The notes beneath the pieces were generated by a model. It was given only the letters and a program-made list of their open reading frames with translations, searched no databases and was not told where the DNA came from. 64,000 nucleotides of DNA from Streptomyces sp. NBC_01262 (GTDB lineage: Bacteria > Actinomycetota > Actinomycetes > Streptomycetales > Streptomycetaceae). How positions within the stretch are numbered: position 1 is the stretch's first letter; the number at the start of each line of letters is the position of its first letter. The DNA lies in the NCBI RefSeq assembly GCF_036226365.1, contig NZ_CP108462.1, positions 3,266,501 through 3,330,500 of the forward strand, in the 5' to 3' direction. The translations under genes and the position numbers were made by a program. Below are positions 1 to 7,698 of the stretch, in pieces.

Positions 1-957
1 CACCGGCTCCGCACCGTTGAGGGCCAGGCGCCAGCGGGAGAGGTCGAGCCCGGCGATCTGCTCGTCGGTGACGCGGCGAAGGCACAGGTCGTAGCAGAAG
101 TTCGGGCCGCCGCCGGCGGTGACCCCGTACCGCTCGATGGACTGCAGCCAGCGCACCGGCCGCTTGATGAAGGAGACCGGGGACATCTGCACGGACATGC
201 TGCCCAGCCAGATGGGGTGCAGCAGGTGTGCGATCAGGCCCATGTCGTGGAAGTGCGGCAGCCAGCCGCCGAAGCGGTCCTCCCGCGTCGTGCGCAGCAG
301 CTTGGCCAGCGACTCCTGGTTGGCCATCAGGTTGCGCTGCGAGACCATCACCCCGCGCGGGTCGGCCACCGACCCCGAGGTGTACTGCAGGAACGCCAGG
401 TCGTCCGCCCTGCTGCGGACCGGCCGGAAGGAGTCCGAGTCCCCCAGCCCCGGCGTGTCCGTGGCCAGGCACACGGTCCGCTGCCCCTCGGCCATCGACA
501 GCCACAGCGCCACCTCCGGCGCGCTGGCGGTGTCCGTCAGCACCAGCCGCGCCCCGGTGTCCTGCAGCACCATCCGGGTGCGGCTGAGCCGCTTCCCGTG
601 CCCCGCGTCCCCCGGCAGCGGCGCCGGCACGGCAATCGCGCCCGCGTAGAGGCACCCCACGAACGCCTTCAGGAATTCCGTCGTCGTCGGGTACAGCAGC
701 AGCACCGGCTGCCCCGCCGCTCCCTGCTCGCGTAAGGCAGAAGCGATCCGCCGCGCCTCCCGGTCCAGTTCCGCGTACGTCAGATGCTCGGCATGGCTGC
801 CGTCCCGCGACTCGCGCAGGAACACATGCGCGTCCGCGTCCCCCAACTCCGCCGTCCGCTCCCGGACCAGCTCGGTGAAAGTGGCGAAGCGGCGTGGCTT
901 TGGCATCCCCGGCATCCCCGACATCCCCTCGCTCAAGCACTCAGCGGGACCCGGCAT
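1..957 (-). CDS. Fatty-acyl-AMP ligase / acyl-CoA synthetase family protein (3' end outside window)
   Basis: AMP-forming adenylation enzyme that would activate a fatty acid with ATP; FAALs pass the acyl-adenylate to a carrier protein, acyl-CoA synthetases to CoA. 319 codons are present and the C-terminal part lies beyond base 1. Seen: the LQYTSGS core motif around residue 175 followed by DPRGVMVS, then the FAAL-like WLPHFHDMGLI and PNFCYDLCLRR segments. The second half of the core motif reads SVADPRG where SxGxPxG-like residues are usual, a small deviation. Start chosen at ATG 957 because AAGGGA lies about 6 nt upstream; in-frame ATGs at 987 and 924 are alternatives. FAAL rather than CoA ligase is inferred from the HDMGLI and PNFxYDLC pattern. 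Confidence 0.85.
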   Translation of the reverse strand, partial: MPGPAECLSEGMSGMPGMPKPRRFATFTELVRERTAELGDADAHVFLRESRDGSHAEHLTYAELDREARRIASALREQGAAGQPVLLLYPTTTEFLKAFVGCLYAGAIAVPAPLPGDAGHGKRLSRTRMVLQDTGARLVLTDTASAPEVALWLSMAEGQRTVCLATDTPGLGDSDSFRPVRSRADDLAFLQYTSGSVADPRGVMVSQRNLMANQESLAKLLRTTREDRFGGWLPHFHDMGLIAHLLHPIWLGSMSVQMSPVSFIKRPVRWLQSIERYGVTAGGGPNFCYDLCLRRVTDEQIAGLDLSRWRLALNGAEPV

Positions 958-1038
958 GGCGGGTCCCTTGTACCGCCCGATGGTCATCGGCCGCCCTAAA
1001 GCGGGGCTTGGGCCCCGTCCGTAATGCGCTGAGGCCTC

Positions 1039-1226
1039 AGGCCCTGTCCGGGCGATCATGAACGGCCCCTTCGCCGCCGCCGTGACATCAGCCGCTGGCG
1101 CGGCGGGCGGCACCTCGCCGCGTTGCCGAAACGCCCACAGGAAACCACCCTGTGGGCATTCCGGCGCCTTGCGATGCACCGCACCAGACGACGCCTGGAC
1201 CGCCCCTGATCGCCCGGACAGGGCCT
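1039..1226. repeat. MITE-like interspersed repeat, copy A
   Basis: Non-coding element with perfect 20-bp terminal inverted repeats (1039-1058 and 1207-1226, beginning AGGCCCTGTCC). The centre forms a stem GCCCACAGG (1133-1141) / CCTGTGGGC (1149-1157) around a 7-nt loop. A homologous copy lies in opposite orientation at 16126-16318. It contains no transposase; a small non-autonomous element mobilised in trans is inferred. It separates the acyl ligase from the 89-aa gene that starts at 1238. Confidence 0.75.
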
Positions 1227-1237
1227 AACCTGGGCCG

Positions 1238-1507
1238 GTGAGACACGAGGACACGGAATTCGTCGGCGGCCCGCTCGACGGCAGGGTGCTGGGCGTACTG
1301 ACCGGCGTCACCGGCCAGCCCCCCAAGGTGTACGAGGTGCCCGTGCCGCAGGACGGCGGCGCCCCGCCGGTGGTGCACGTGTACCACCGCGAGCCCAGCC
1401 CCGGGCCGCGCGCGCAGCGCCGTACGCGCTTCGTCTTCGTCTACGACCCGGAGGGGAACCGCCCGGACCGGGGCCCGAAGTGGCCGTGGACCAAACCGGC
1501 CCGCTGA
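1238..1507 (+). CDS. Small conserved hypothetical protein, 89 aa
   Basis: No function recognised. GTG start at 1238 immediately after repeat copy A; the encoded protein opens with EFVGGPLDGR, a phrase that recurs at the start of small actinobacterial proteins, has a VYHRE segment in the middle and ends in a basic, Pro-rich tail. No signal peptide or membrane segment. Third-position GC is high, as in the neighbouring genes. The promoter must lie within or left of the repeat, so the element may have altered its expression. Confidence 0.65.
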   Translation: MRHEDTEFVGGPLDGRVLGVLTGVTGQPPKVYEVPVPQDGGAPPVVHVYHREPSPGPRAQRRTRFVFVYDPEGNRPDRGPKWPWTKPAR

Positions 1508-1639
1508 CCCTCCCTGACCCGGACCTTACCCGGACGGACGGCCTCCCCTGTCGCCGCTCAACCGGTCGTGTAAGGATCTACCCGGAGTACGTGGATGTTC
1601 GGACGATCCGATGAAGTGACCGGAAGCGGGGGTGAGGGG

Positions 1640-2764
1640 ATGTCAGCGCTGCGGCGCGCACTCGTCTGCGGGATGTTCCTGGCCACCGCCGCTCTCGCCC
1701 TCCCCGTCGTCCCCGCCGCCCAGGCCCACGCCGACCCCGCCCCCTCCACGACGAAGCTCGCCGCCCTCCTCGACCGTCTCCAGGACCTCTACCTCCAGGC
1801 CGAAGAGGCCACCGAGACCTACGACGAGGCCAAGGCCCAGCTCAAGGAGCAGCGCGGCACCGCCTCCCGCCTGGACTCCCAGCTCGCCGACGAGCGCATC
1901 GCGCTGGCCGAGGCCAAGGACCAGGCCGGGGCGCTGGCCCGCCAGCAGTACCAGGACGGCGGCGTGTCCCCGTACATGAACCTCATGCTCGCCGACACCC
2001 CCCAGGACCTCTTCTCCCAGAGCCACTTCCTCCAGCGCGCCGCCGGAACCCAGGCCGAGCTGGTCGAGCGCCTCACCACCGGCGCGCTGCGCATCTCCAC
2101 CCTCAACCGGGCCGCCCAGCACGCCCTGGACTCCTCCCAGAAGCTCGCCGATCAGCAGCGCGAGGCCAAGCAGAAGGTCGAGGACAAGCTCGCCAACGTC
2201 GAGAAGATCGTCGCCGGTCTCACCGGCACCGAGCTCAGCGCCCTCCAGAAGCTCGAAGAGCAGGGCATAAACGCCGCCCAGCAGGCCTTCCTCGGCACCA
2301 ACCAGCCCAGCGCCACCGACCTGACCCCCTCCACCGGCGGCGCCGCCGCCGTCCGGTTCGCCTACGACCAGCTCGGCAAGCCCTACGTCTGGGGCGCCGA
2401 GGGTCCCGGCTCCTACGACTGCTCCGGCCTCACCTCCAAGGCCTGGGCCGCCGCCGGCGTCACCATCCCCCGCACCGCCGAACAGCAGTGGAAGCAGCTC
2501 ACCCACATCCCGCTGAGCCAGCTCCGCCCCGGCGACCTCGTCGTCTACTTCAAGGGCGCCTCCCACATCGCCGTCTACATCGGCGGCGGCCAGGTCATCC
2601 AGGCCCCCCGCCCCGGCGCCTACGTCAAGATCTCCCCCATCGCCGCCAACCAGCCCATCCTCGGCGCCGTCCGCCCCGACCCCGACTCCGAGCCCATGAC
2701 CGGCTACGTCTCCCCCACCGCCCCGGCCTCCGCCTCCGACCCGACACCCATCGGATCGGCCTGA
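1640..2764 (+). CDS. Secreted NlpC/P60 peptidoglycan endopeptidase, 374 aa
   Basis: Cell-wall hydrolase predicted to cut stem-peptide bonds of peptidoglycan. Signal peptide at residues 1-32 (basic start, hydrophobic core, cleavage near AQAHA). Residues 40-220 are a Lys/Glu/Gln/Ala-rich coiled coil typical of RipA-like and other actinobacterial NlpC proteins. The catalytic domain follows: YDCSGL with nucleophile Cys261 and the SHIAVYIG motif with His309. The C-terminus is a short Ser/Pro-rich tail. Start taken at ATG 1640, after GGGGGTGAGGGG; an upstream in-frame ATG at 1595 would put 15 residues before the signal peptide and is less likely. Separated from the upstream gene by 132 nt, so probably monocistronic. 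Confidence 0.9.
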   Translation: MSALRRALVCGMFLATAALALPVVPAAQAHADPAPSTTKLAALLDRLQDLYLQAEEATETYDEAKAQLKEQRGTASRLDSQLADERIALAEAKDQAGALARQQYQDGGVSPYMNLMLADTPQDLFSQSHFLQRAAGTQAELVERLTTGALRISTLNRAAQHALDSSQKLADQQREAKQKVEDKLANVEKIVAGLTGTELSALQKLEEQGINAAQQAFLGTNQPSATDLTPSTGGAAAVRFAYDQLGKPYVWGAEGPGSYDCSGLTSKAWAAAGVTIPRTAEQQWKQLTHIPLSQLRPGDLVVYFKGASHIAVYIGGGQVIQAPRPGAYVKISPIAANQPILGAVRPDPDSEPMTGYVSPTAPASASDPTPIGSA

Positions 2765-2846
2765 GAGCCTGAGCCCCAAGAGCCTGAGGGTCAGTCACGC
2801 ACCGGGCCCGGGCCAGCCAGGCCCTCCATCACCCACCCCGGCATCC

Positions 2847-3158
2847 TGGGCGGGCCTCACCGCCTCCGTCCTGCTCCCCGCCGTATGCGCCCTCATCCGT
2901 CACAGCGCCACCACCACCGTCACAACCGCGGCCCTCCTCCTGCTCGTCCCCAGTTTCTTCAGCCAGGGCCGCCGCTGGTCGGCCGACCTCGGCAACGCCA
3001 TGCCCATCAGCACCCACCAACGCCTCCGCGAACTCCCCGGCTTCGTCCCTCACATCCCCTACCCCGCCACCCTCACCGGCTCCTGGCTGGTCTACGCCCT
3101 GTGGCCGGCGCTCTCGGTGGCCCTCGCCCTGGCGGTCGTGCACCGACGGGACGTGTGA
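2847..3158 (+). pseudogene. 3' remnant of an ABC-2-type transporter permease
   Basis: An open frame without a credible start encodes two hydrophobic stretches (about residues 1-40 and 75-98) and ends in VVHRRDV, the kind of HRRDx end typical of ABC-2 permeases. Between them is an extracellular-like loop rich in Pro and His. No ATG or GTG with a ribosome site precedes the first hydrophobic stretch, and no ATPase gene is next to it. I read it as the last ~100 codons of a permease left by a deletion. Alternative: a small two-helix membrane protein with an unusual start. The next gene's stop is 10 nt away on the other strand. Confidence 0.4.
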
Positions 3159-3168
3159 GCGGGGGCTC

Positions 3169-3831
3169 TCATCGGGCTACGGCCCGGACGATCAGTGTCC
3201 CGATGTGGTCGGGCTCGGGTGCGTCGAGAACCTGAACGTCAACGTCATCGAAGCCCGCCCGGGTGAGGAGGTTCGACCACTTCCGGGGCGTGTAGCTGTA
3301 CCGGTAGGTGAACATCGCCTTCCCCGCGAAGCCACCCTTGTACATGCCTTGCGGCCCGTACGCCCCGGGGATGGCCGGCGGTTGCGAGAAGGCCAGCACG
3401 CCGCCCGGATTCAGCCGCTCACGGACCAGCGGGAAGAGCTTCGCCGGGTCGGTGAACCACACGGCCCCGAAGATCGAGTAGATCGCGTCGTACGTCTCCG
3501 CGCTCCCCCGAAGGTGGTCGAGCACCTCGGCGCATACGAACTGCGCGCCCGTCGGGCCCCAGCGCTCCGCCGTGTTCTTCACCATGATCGGCGACAGATC
3601 CACCCCGGTTGCCTTGACCCCCTGTTGTGCCAGGAAAGCCAGCATGCGCCCCGTGCCACACCCGATCTCAAGCACCGAATCAGGGTCGCCGAGAAGTTCG
3701 ACACCGGGTCCGTGGTCGCCGTACTGCGTCCACCTGAAGACGGGCTCGGACTCGAAGACATCCGTCCTCGTCGACTCGGCGTACGCGTCCCAGAGTTCGC
3801 GCTCCGAGTCGATGCTGTGCTGAGCAGGCAA
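3169..3831 (-). CDS. Class I SAM-dependent methyltransferase, 220 aa
   Basis: Small-molecule or macromolecule methyltransferase of unknown substrate. Motif I LEIGCGTGRM (about residues 52-61), motif II acidic turn GVDLSP, a YDAIYSIFGAVWF segment corresponding to motif IV and a C-terminal DDVDVQV strand are visible. Start set at TTG 3831 because GGAGGA lies 6 nt upstream; the open frame extends further but has no comparable site. It is the last gene of a leftward set (4754 to 3169) opposite the XRE regulator at 4880, a common arrangement in Streptomyces, so regulation by that protein is plausible but inferred. Confidence 0.85.
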   Translation of the reverse strand: MPAQHSIDSERELWDAYAESTRTDVFESEPVFRWTQYGDHGPGVELLGDPDSVLEIGCGTGRMLAFLAQQGVKATGVDLSPIMVKNTAERWGPTGAQFVCAEVLDHLRGSAETYDAIYSIFGAVWFTDPAKLFPLVRERLNPGGVLAFSQPPAIPGAYGPQGMYKGGFAGKAMFTYRYSYTPRKWSNLLTRAGFDDVDVQVLDAPEPDHIGTLIVRAVAR

Positions 3832-3914
3832 CGGGCTTCCTCCGCAAAGGTGAATGCAAGGGGGCACGTACCCCGCCCCCCCGGGGGGAGCGGGGCAACG
3901 CACTCTAACGGGCC

Positions 3915-4427
3915 TCAGTGGCTGTCTGGGGCCTTGTTATCGCACGGCGAGCAGTCCGCGCCGTCGATCGCCCACAGCTCCTCGTCCGCGTCGAAGCCGT
4001 TCGCGCGCAGCACGTCAGCCGTGCGGATCACCAGACCATCGGTCCTGCGCTGGATGAGGGGCGCATGGTGCTTGTACTGCCCGCCGTTGTACACCTCGCA
4101 GAACGCGAAGTACACGGGCGTATCCAGGATGATCTGATGTACGCCCAGGTCCACGATCTTGCCCACGCCGAGGTGGATGTCCGGGCGTTCCATGGCCGTG
4201 ATCAGGTACGCGACGGCGCTTCCGAGGATGCGTTCCGCCATGTCACGCACCATGACGTTGTCCCGCATGAGAAGAGCGATCTCGCGGTCCCAGAGGTCGA
4301 GCCCCACGGATCCCGGGCTCTCCAGAACGTTGTACGTGCATTCCCGCACGTGCGGCCGTACCGCCTCAAGCAATGCCCGAGCGTCGCGGTACTTCGTGCT
4401 GCTCGGAGCTTCGAGCATGACGGTCAT
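3915..4427 (-). CDS. Conserved hypothetical protein with glycine-rich-domain-protein-like motif, 170 aa
   Basis: Function unknown. Residues 95-130 contain DLGVHQIILDT, YFAFC and KHHAP, resembling the His/Cys pattern (H-x-F/I-I-L-x-T ... Y-x-x-F-C ... H-H-x-P) of the GRDP-like family that is common in actinobacteria; this resemblance is from memory and unverified. Three further Cys occur, two near the C-terminus (DCSPCDN). No signal peptide. Start at ATG 4427; an internal ATG at 4418 is possible. Lies 60 nt downstream of the 88-aa gene and 83 nt upstream of the methyltransferase on the same strand. Confidence 0.7.
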   Translation of the reverse strand: MTVMLEAPSSTKYRDARALLEAVRPHVRECTYNVLESPGSVGLDLWDREIALLMRDNVMVRDMAERILGSAVAYLITAMERPDIHLGVGKIVDLGVHQIILDTPVYFAFCEVYNGGQYKHHAPLIQRRTDGLVIRTADVLRANGFDADEELWAIDGADCSPCDNKAPDSH

Positions 4428-4487
4428 GTCGGTTGTTCCCCTTCCATTGGTGGGGTGGAGCTTTGGAGCCGGTCCTCGGCTACTGGC

Positions 4488-4754
4488 TCACGTCTCGCGG
4501 CCCTCGGTGTCCGGCCTGGGGGCCCGCAGCGCAGCCAGCTCATCGAGCGCGGCAATCAGTCGCTCGGCCGAGTGGATTTGGATGCGCCCAAGCGCCACGA
4601 CGGGGCGACCGGTGACCGTGAGGTCTCCGCGAATCGGGGTGTAGTCACTGATCGTCTGGATGATGCCGAGGTCATGAAGCCTCTCCTCGACCAGCCGCGC
4701 CGTGTCGTTCGCTACGGCCTGCGCGGATCGTGTGCGACTCGCGGTCTCGTTCAC
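4488..4754 (-). CDS. Small hypothetical protein, 88 aa
   Basis: Not recognised. Predicted cytosolic, mostly helical at both ends with a central beta-rich TPIRGDLTVTGRPVVALGRI segment and a C-terminal helix rich in Leu and Ala. GTG start at 4754 with GAGAGG about 9 nt upstream. First gene of the leftward set facing the XRE regulator; the 125-nt divergent region between them carries an inverted repeat. The pairing suggests a small partner or target of the regulator, which is inference only. Confidence 0.6.
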   Translation of the reverse strand: MNETASRTRSAQAVANDTARLVEERLHDLGIIQTISDYTPIRGDLTVTGRPVVALGRIQIHSAERLIAALDELAALRAPRPDTEGRET

Positions 4755-4796
4755 GGTGGTTCGCCTCTCGCTGACGTTGTCCGTCTACGCAACCGC

Positions 4797-4808
4797 GTGA
4801 TGCGTCAC
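4797..4808. promoter_or_regulatory. Inverted repeat in divergent promoter region
   Basis: GTGATGCGTCAC (GTGA / TCAC arms, 4-nt centre) sits midway between the leftward 88-aa gene and the rightward XRE-type regulator. Position and symmetry fit an operator for autoregulation; no good -35/-10 pair could be assigned. Confidence 0.3.
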
Positions 4809-4879
4809 AGCGGTACCGTTGAAGGAACGCGCAAAGTGGAAAACGTGGAAAGTTCGCCGACCTGCGGGGAGTCGTGGAC

Positions 4880-6229
4880 ATGGCCGAGCGCAAGCCGAAC
4901 GAAGGTCTCGCCGCACTTCTCACCGAAGCCAGATGGACCCAGGTCGAGCTGGCCGCCGCAGTCAGCCGAGCAGGCGCAGAAGCCCAGGTCTCCGTGAACT
5001 GCGACAAGAGCAACATCAACAAGTGGCTCGCAGGGCACATGCCGCGCACCGTGATCCGGCCGCTGATCATCGAAGCTTTCTCGCGCCGCATTGGCCGGCC
5101 TGTCACACGCGAGGAAGCGGGCATGCCCCTCTCGCTGACCGAATCTGCCGCCCTCGCCGCCCAGCCCGTAGACACTGTTGAGGACCTGATCACGGCCGGA
5201 AGGGAAGACATGGACCCGTCTCGGCGGAAGTTCCTCGCAACGTCCCTCTACGCTGCCGCCCTCCCCGTCCCTGCCTACACCGACCTCATCGGACGCACGG
5301 AAGCGCATGCGACCGGACGCACAACGCGCATCGGTGCGGGCGAAGTCGCCACCGTGCGGACCATGACCGAGCGCATCGCAGACATCCTTGACGAGTTGGG
5401 CGGCGGGCACGCGCGCCCCATGGCCGCCGCCTTCCTGGTCAACACGGTTGCCCCTTACCTTCGCGCCGACGCATCGGACGCCGTCAAGAAGGACATGCTC
5501 GCCGCAGCATCCGATCTCGTGTACCTCACGGGATGGATGGCCATGTACGAGAAAGCTCACGGCCTCGGCCAGCGCTACTACGTTCAGGCCCTCGAACTCG
5601 CCGGAGCAGCCGAAGACCACGTGACCTACTGCCGCACCTTGCGCGGCATGTCACTGCAAGCGGCCAACCTCAAGCACGCGAGGAAGGCCCTCGAACTCGC
5701 GGACTCTGCCGCCGAAGCCGCCCCGAAGGCAGGCCCCCGGCTCCAAGCTTTCCTCGCCGGCCAACAGGCCCACGGCGCGGCTCTCGTAGGCGACGGTCGA
5801 CAAGCCTTCGCCCGTCTTGCCGAGACCGAAGCCGCACTATCCAAGGCCGACGACCGGCGCGACGCCATCGGCGGCTACGACCAATCGGCCTACCTCTTCC
5901 ACGTGTCGAGCGTCCTCTACGCTCTCGGCGACGTGCCCGGCTCGGTCAAAGCCATGCAGGATTCGAACCGAGTCCGGCCCCCCATGGAGAAACAGGGCAA
6001 CGCACACGCGAACGGCCTGCTCGCTCAGCGTCAGCTCGAAATGGGGCACCTCGAAGCCGCGTGCGACACATGGGGCAAGTTCCTGGACGACTACGCAAGC
6101 CTGTCCTCCTCGCGCGCTGACGAGCACTTCGACATCCTTCGGCGGCGCATCCGGCCACACCTCACGAACGCTCGGGCGCGGGACCTCAACGAGCGGGCCC
6201 GCGAACTAGCTCACTTGAAGGCAGCCTGA
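4880..6229 (+). CDS. XRE-family helix-turn-helix regulator with C-terminal TPR-like region, 449 aa
   Basis: DNA-binding regulator. Residues 8-75 fit an HTH of the Streptomyces type (ALLTEARWTQVELAAAVSRAG ... NINKWLAGHMPR in two pieces), followed by a short linker with SRRKFLATSL and a long all-helical C-terminal region with repeated Ala-rich helices resembling tetratricopeptide repeats. Start chosen at ATG 4880 with GGGGAG 8 nt upstream; GTG 4874 would add two residues. Divergent from the 88-aa gene/GRDP-like/methyltransferase set. Proteins of this build are abundant orphan regulators in Streptomyces; the ligand is unknown. Confidence 0.85.
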   Translation: MAERKPNEGLAALLTEARWTQVELAAAVSRAGAEAQVSVNCDKSNINKWLAGHMPRTVIRPLIIEAFSRRIGRPVTREEAGMPLSLTESAALAAQPVDTVEDLITAGREDMDPSRRKFLATSLYAAALPVPAYTDLIGRTEAHATGRTTRIGAGEVATVRTMTERIADILDELGGGHARPMAAAFLVNTVAPYLRADASDAVKKDMLAAASDLVYLTGWMAMYEKAHGLGQRYYVQALELAGAAEDHVTYCRTLRGMSLQAANLKHARKALELADSAAEAAPKAGPRLQAFLAGQQAHGAALVGDGRQAFARLAETEAALSKADDRRDAIGGYDQSAYLFHVSSVLYALGDVPGSVKAMQDSNRVRPPMEKQGNAHANGLLAQRQLEMGHLEAACDTWGKFLDDYASLSSSRADEHFDILRRRIRPHLTNARARDLNERARELAHLKAA

Positions 6230-6249
6230 CAACAGCGAACACATTCGGT

Positions 6250-6802
6250 TCATGACGACCGCCCGCCGAACTGCCAGTTGTGCACTTCGATGTCGGCGTA
6301 CCGGTCCGGGGTCAGGACGGCGCGTGCCGTGTCCGGGTCCGGCGCTCGCACCAGCACTGCCGTACCCAGCCAGGTGGCGCCGTCGTCAGACAGCAGCGGC
6401 CCGTACGCGATCAATTCCTCCTGGTCGGGCGGCACGGCGAGGTCGGCGGCCTGGCCCGTGCCGAGGCCGAGCACCAGGTACCGGTTGCCACCGGTCCGGC
6501 CGCCGGGGAAGTCCCACATCGTGCGCCCCAACGTATTGCGCCACCGGCGGAGCAGCACGTCGCGGTATACGCCTGCCTGATAGCCAGGCTCGTCGAAGGC
6601 GAACGCGCGGGCGGCGGCAGGATCCGGCAGGTCGACGATGTGCATGCTGCCGGTGGGCGTGTCGCCGTCGCTGGCGAGGGTCGGGCCGCGGGCGATCATC
6701 TCCGTCGCGTACCGGTCCATGTAGGACCAGTGCTCTTCCAGCAGCTCTTTGCGCAGCGCCACGGAACCGGGCCGATCACGGTGGTAGCAGAAGAACTCCA
6801 TG
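6250..6802 (-). CDS. Duplicated YCII-related domain protein, 183 aa
   Basis: Residues 1-95 and 100-183 each look like a YCII-type ferredoxin-like domain: MEFFCYHRDRPGS ... EEHWSYMDRY and DLPDPAAARAFAFDEPGYQAGVY in the first half, then YLVLGLG ... AYGPLLSDDG and APDPDTARAVL in the second. YCII proteins are often small enzymes with a His-Asp pair; function here unknown. ATG 6802 is chosen because GAGGAAG lies about 9 nt upstream; the GTG at 6819 sits inside that ribosome site. Convergent with the XRE gene (20 nt between stops) and divergent from the reductase gene at 6847. Confidence 0.8.
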
Positions 6803-6846
6803 CCGTCAGTCTTCCTCACCGGCGGGCCGGGCTACGGTGTCACATC

Positions 6847-7683
6847 GTGACGACTTTGATCATCGGTGGTAGTGGCTTCCTGGGCGCTGAGCTGATCCGG
6901 CAGGCAGCGGCGGCCGGGCTATCGACGGTCGCGACCTACGCGACAAGCCCCGGCGACACCGCCCGAGTCGCGTGGCATCACCTCGACTTACGGGACCCTG
7001 GGCAGGTGGACGCGGTCATGGCCGAGGTCGGACCCCGTCTCGTCGTCAACGCGTCCAGCGGCGGATCCGACTGGGCGGTCACGGCCCAGGGCCCCGTGCG
7101 CCTGGCTGTCGCGGCGGCGAAGTGCGGCAGCCGTCTTGTCCACGTCTCCAGCGACGCGGTCTTCTCCGGTTCGCGTGACCACTACGACGAGTCCTGCCTC
7201 CCCGACCCCGTCACCCCGTACGGAGCGGCGAAAGCCGCAGCGGAGACCGGGGTCCTGCTCGTGCATCCGCAGGCTGTTGTCGCCCGTACCTCGCTGATCA
7301 TCGGCGGCGGGCGGTCCGTTCACGAGCGGACCGTGCACGAGCTCGCCGCCGGCACCCGCGAAGGCGTCCTGTTCACCGACGACATCCGCTGCCCGGTGCA
7401 CGTCACCGACCTGGCCGCAGCCATCTTGGAACTGGCGTCACACGACACCCACGGCATCCACCATCTCGCAGGAGCAGACGCCCTCAGCCGCCACGAACTC
7501 GGCACCCTCATCGCCGGACGCGACGGTCTCGACCCCTCCCGACTGCCCACGGCCCTGCGCGCCGACGGCACGCTTCCCGGCGCCATCGAAGTCCGCCTCG
7601 ACAGCCGCGCGACCCAGCGGAAACTGCGCACCACGCTACGCGGCGCCCGGCAGTTCCTCAGCCGGCCTCGGCGAGTCCCCTGA
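6847..7683 (+). CDS. NAD(P)-dependent epimerase/reductase (RmlD-like SDR), 278 aa, TTA codon
   Basis: Extended short-chain dehydrogenase resembling dTDP-4-dehydrorhamnose reductase. Seen: GGSGFLG nucleotide-binding loop at residues 7-13, HVSSDAVFSG with the catalytic-type Ser, and YGAAK (Tyr-x-x-x-Lys) near residue 127. Substrate unknown; no sugar-nucleotide cluster is adjacent. GTG start at 6847 gives the glycine loop at the expected distance. Codon 48 (6988-6990) is TTA, so translation should need the bldA leucyl-tRNA, pointing to late, developmental expression. Stop is 15 nt from the convergent monooxygenase. Confidence 0.85.
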   Translation: MTTLIIGGSGFLGAELIRQAAAAGLSTVATYATSPGDTARVAWHHLDLRDPGQVDAVMAEVGPRLVVNASSGGSDWAVTAQGPVRLAVAAAKCGSRLVHVSSDAVFSGSRDHYDESCLPDPVTPYGAAKAAAETGVLLVHPQAVVARTSLIIGGGRSVHERTVHELAAGTREGVLFTDDIRCPVHVTDLAAAILELASHDTHGIHHLAGADALSRHELGTLIAGRDGLDPSRLPTALRADGTLPGAIEVRLDSRATQRKLRTTLRGARQFLSRPRRVP

Positions 7684-7698
7684 GGTCGGCCTTCTCCG

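Noticed and set aside
2829..3143. 104-codon minus-strand frame opposite the permease remnant
   Set aside because: Low-complexity Gly/Glu/Arg composition; the plus-strand frame has membrane helices and a typical permease end.
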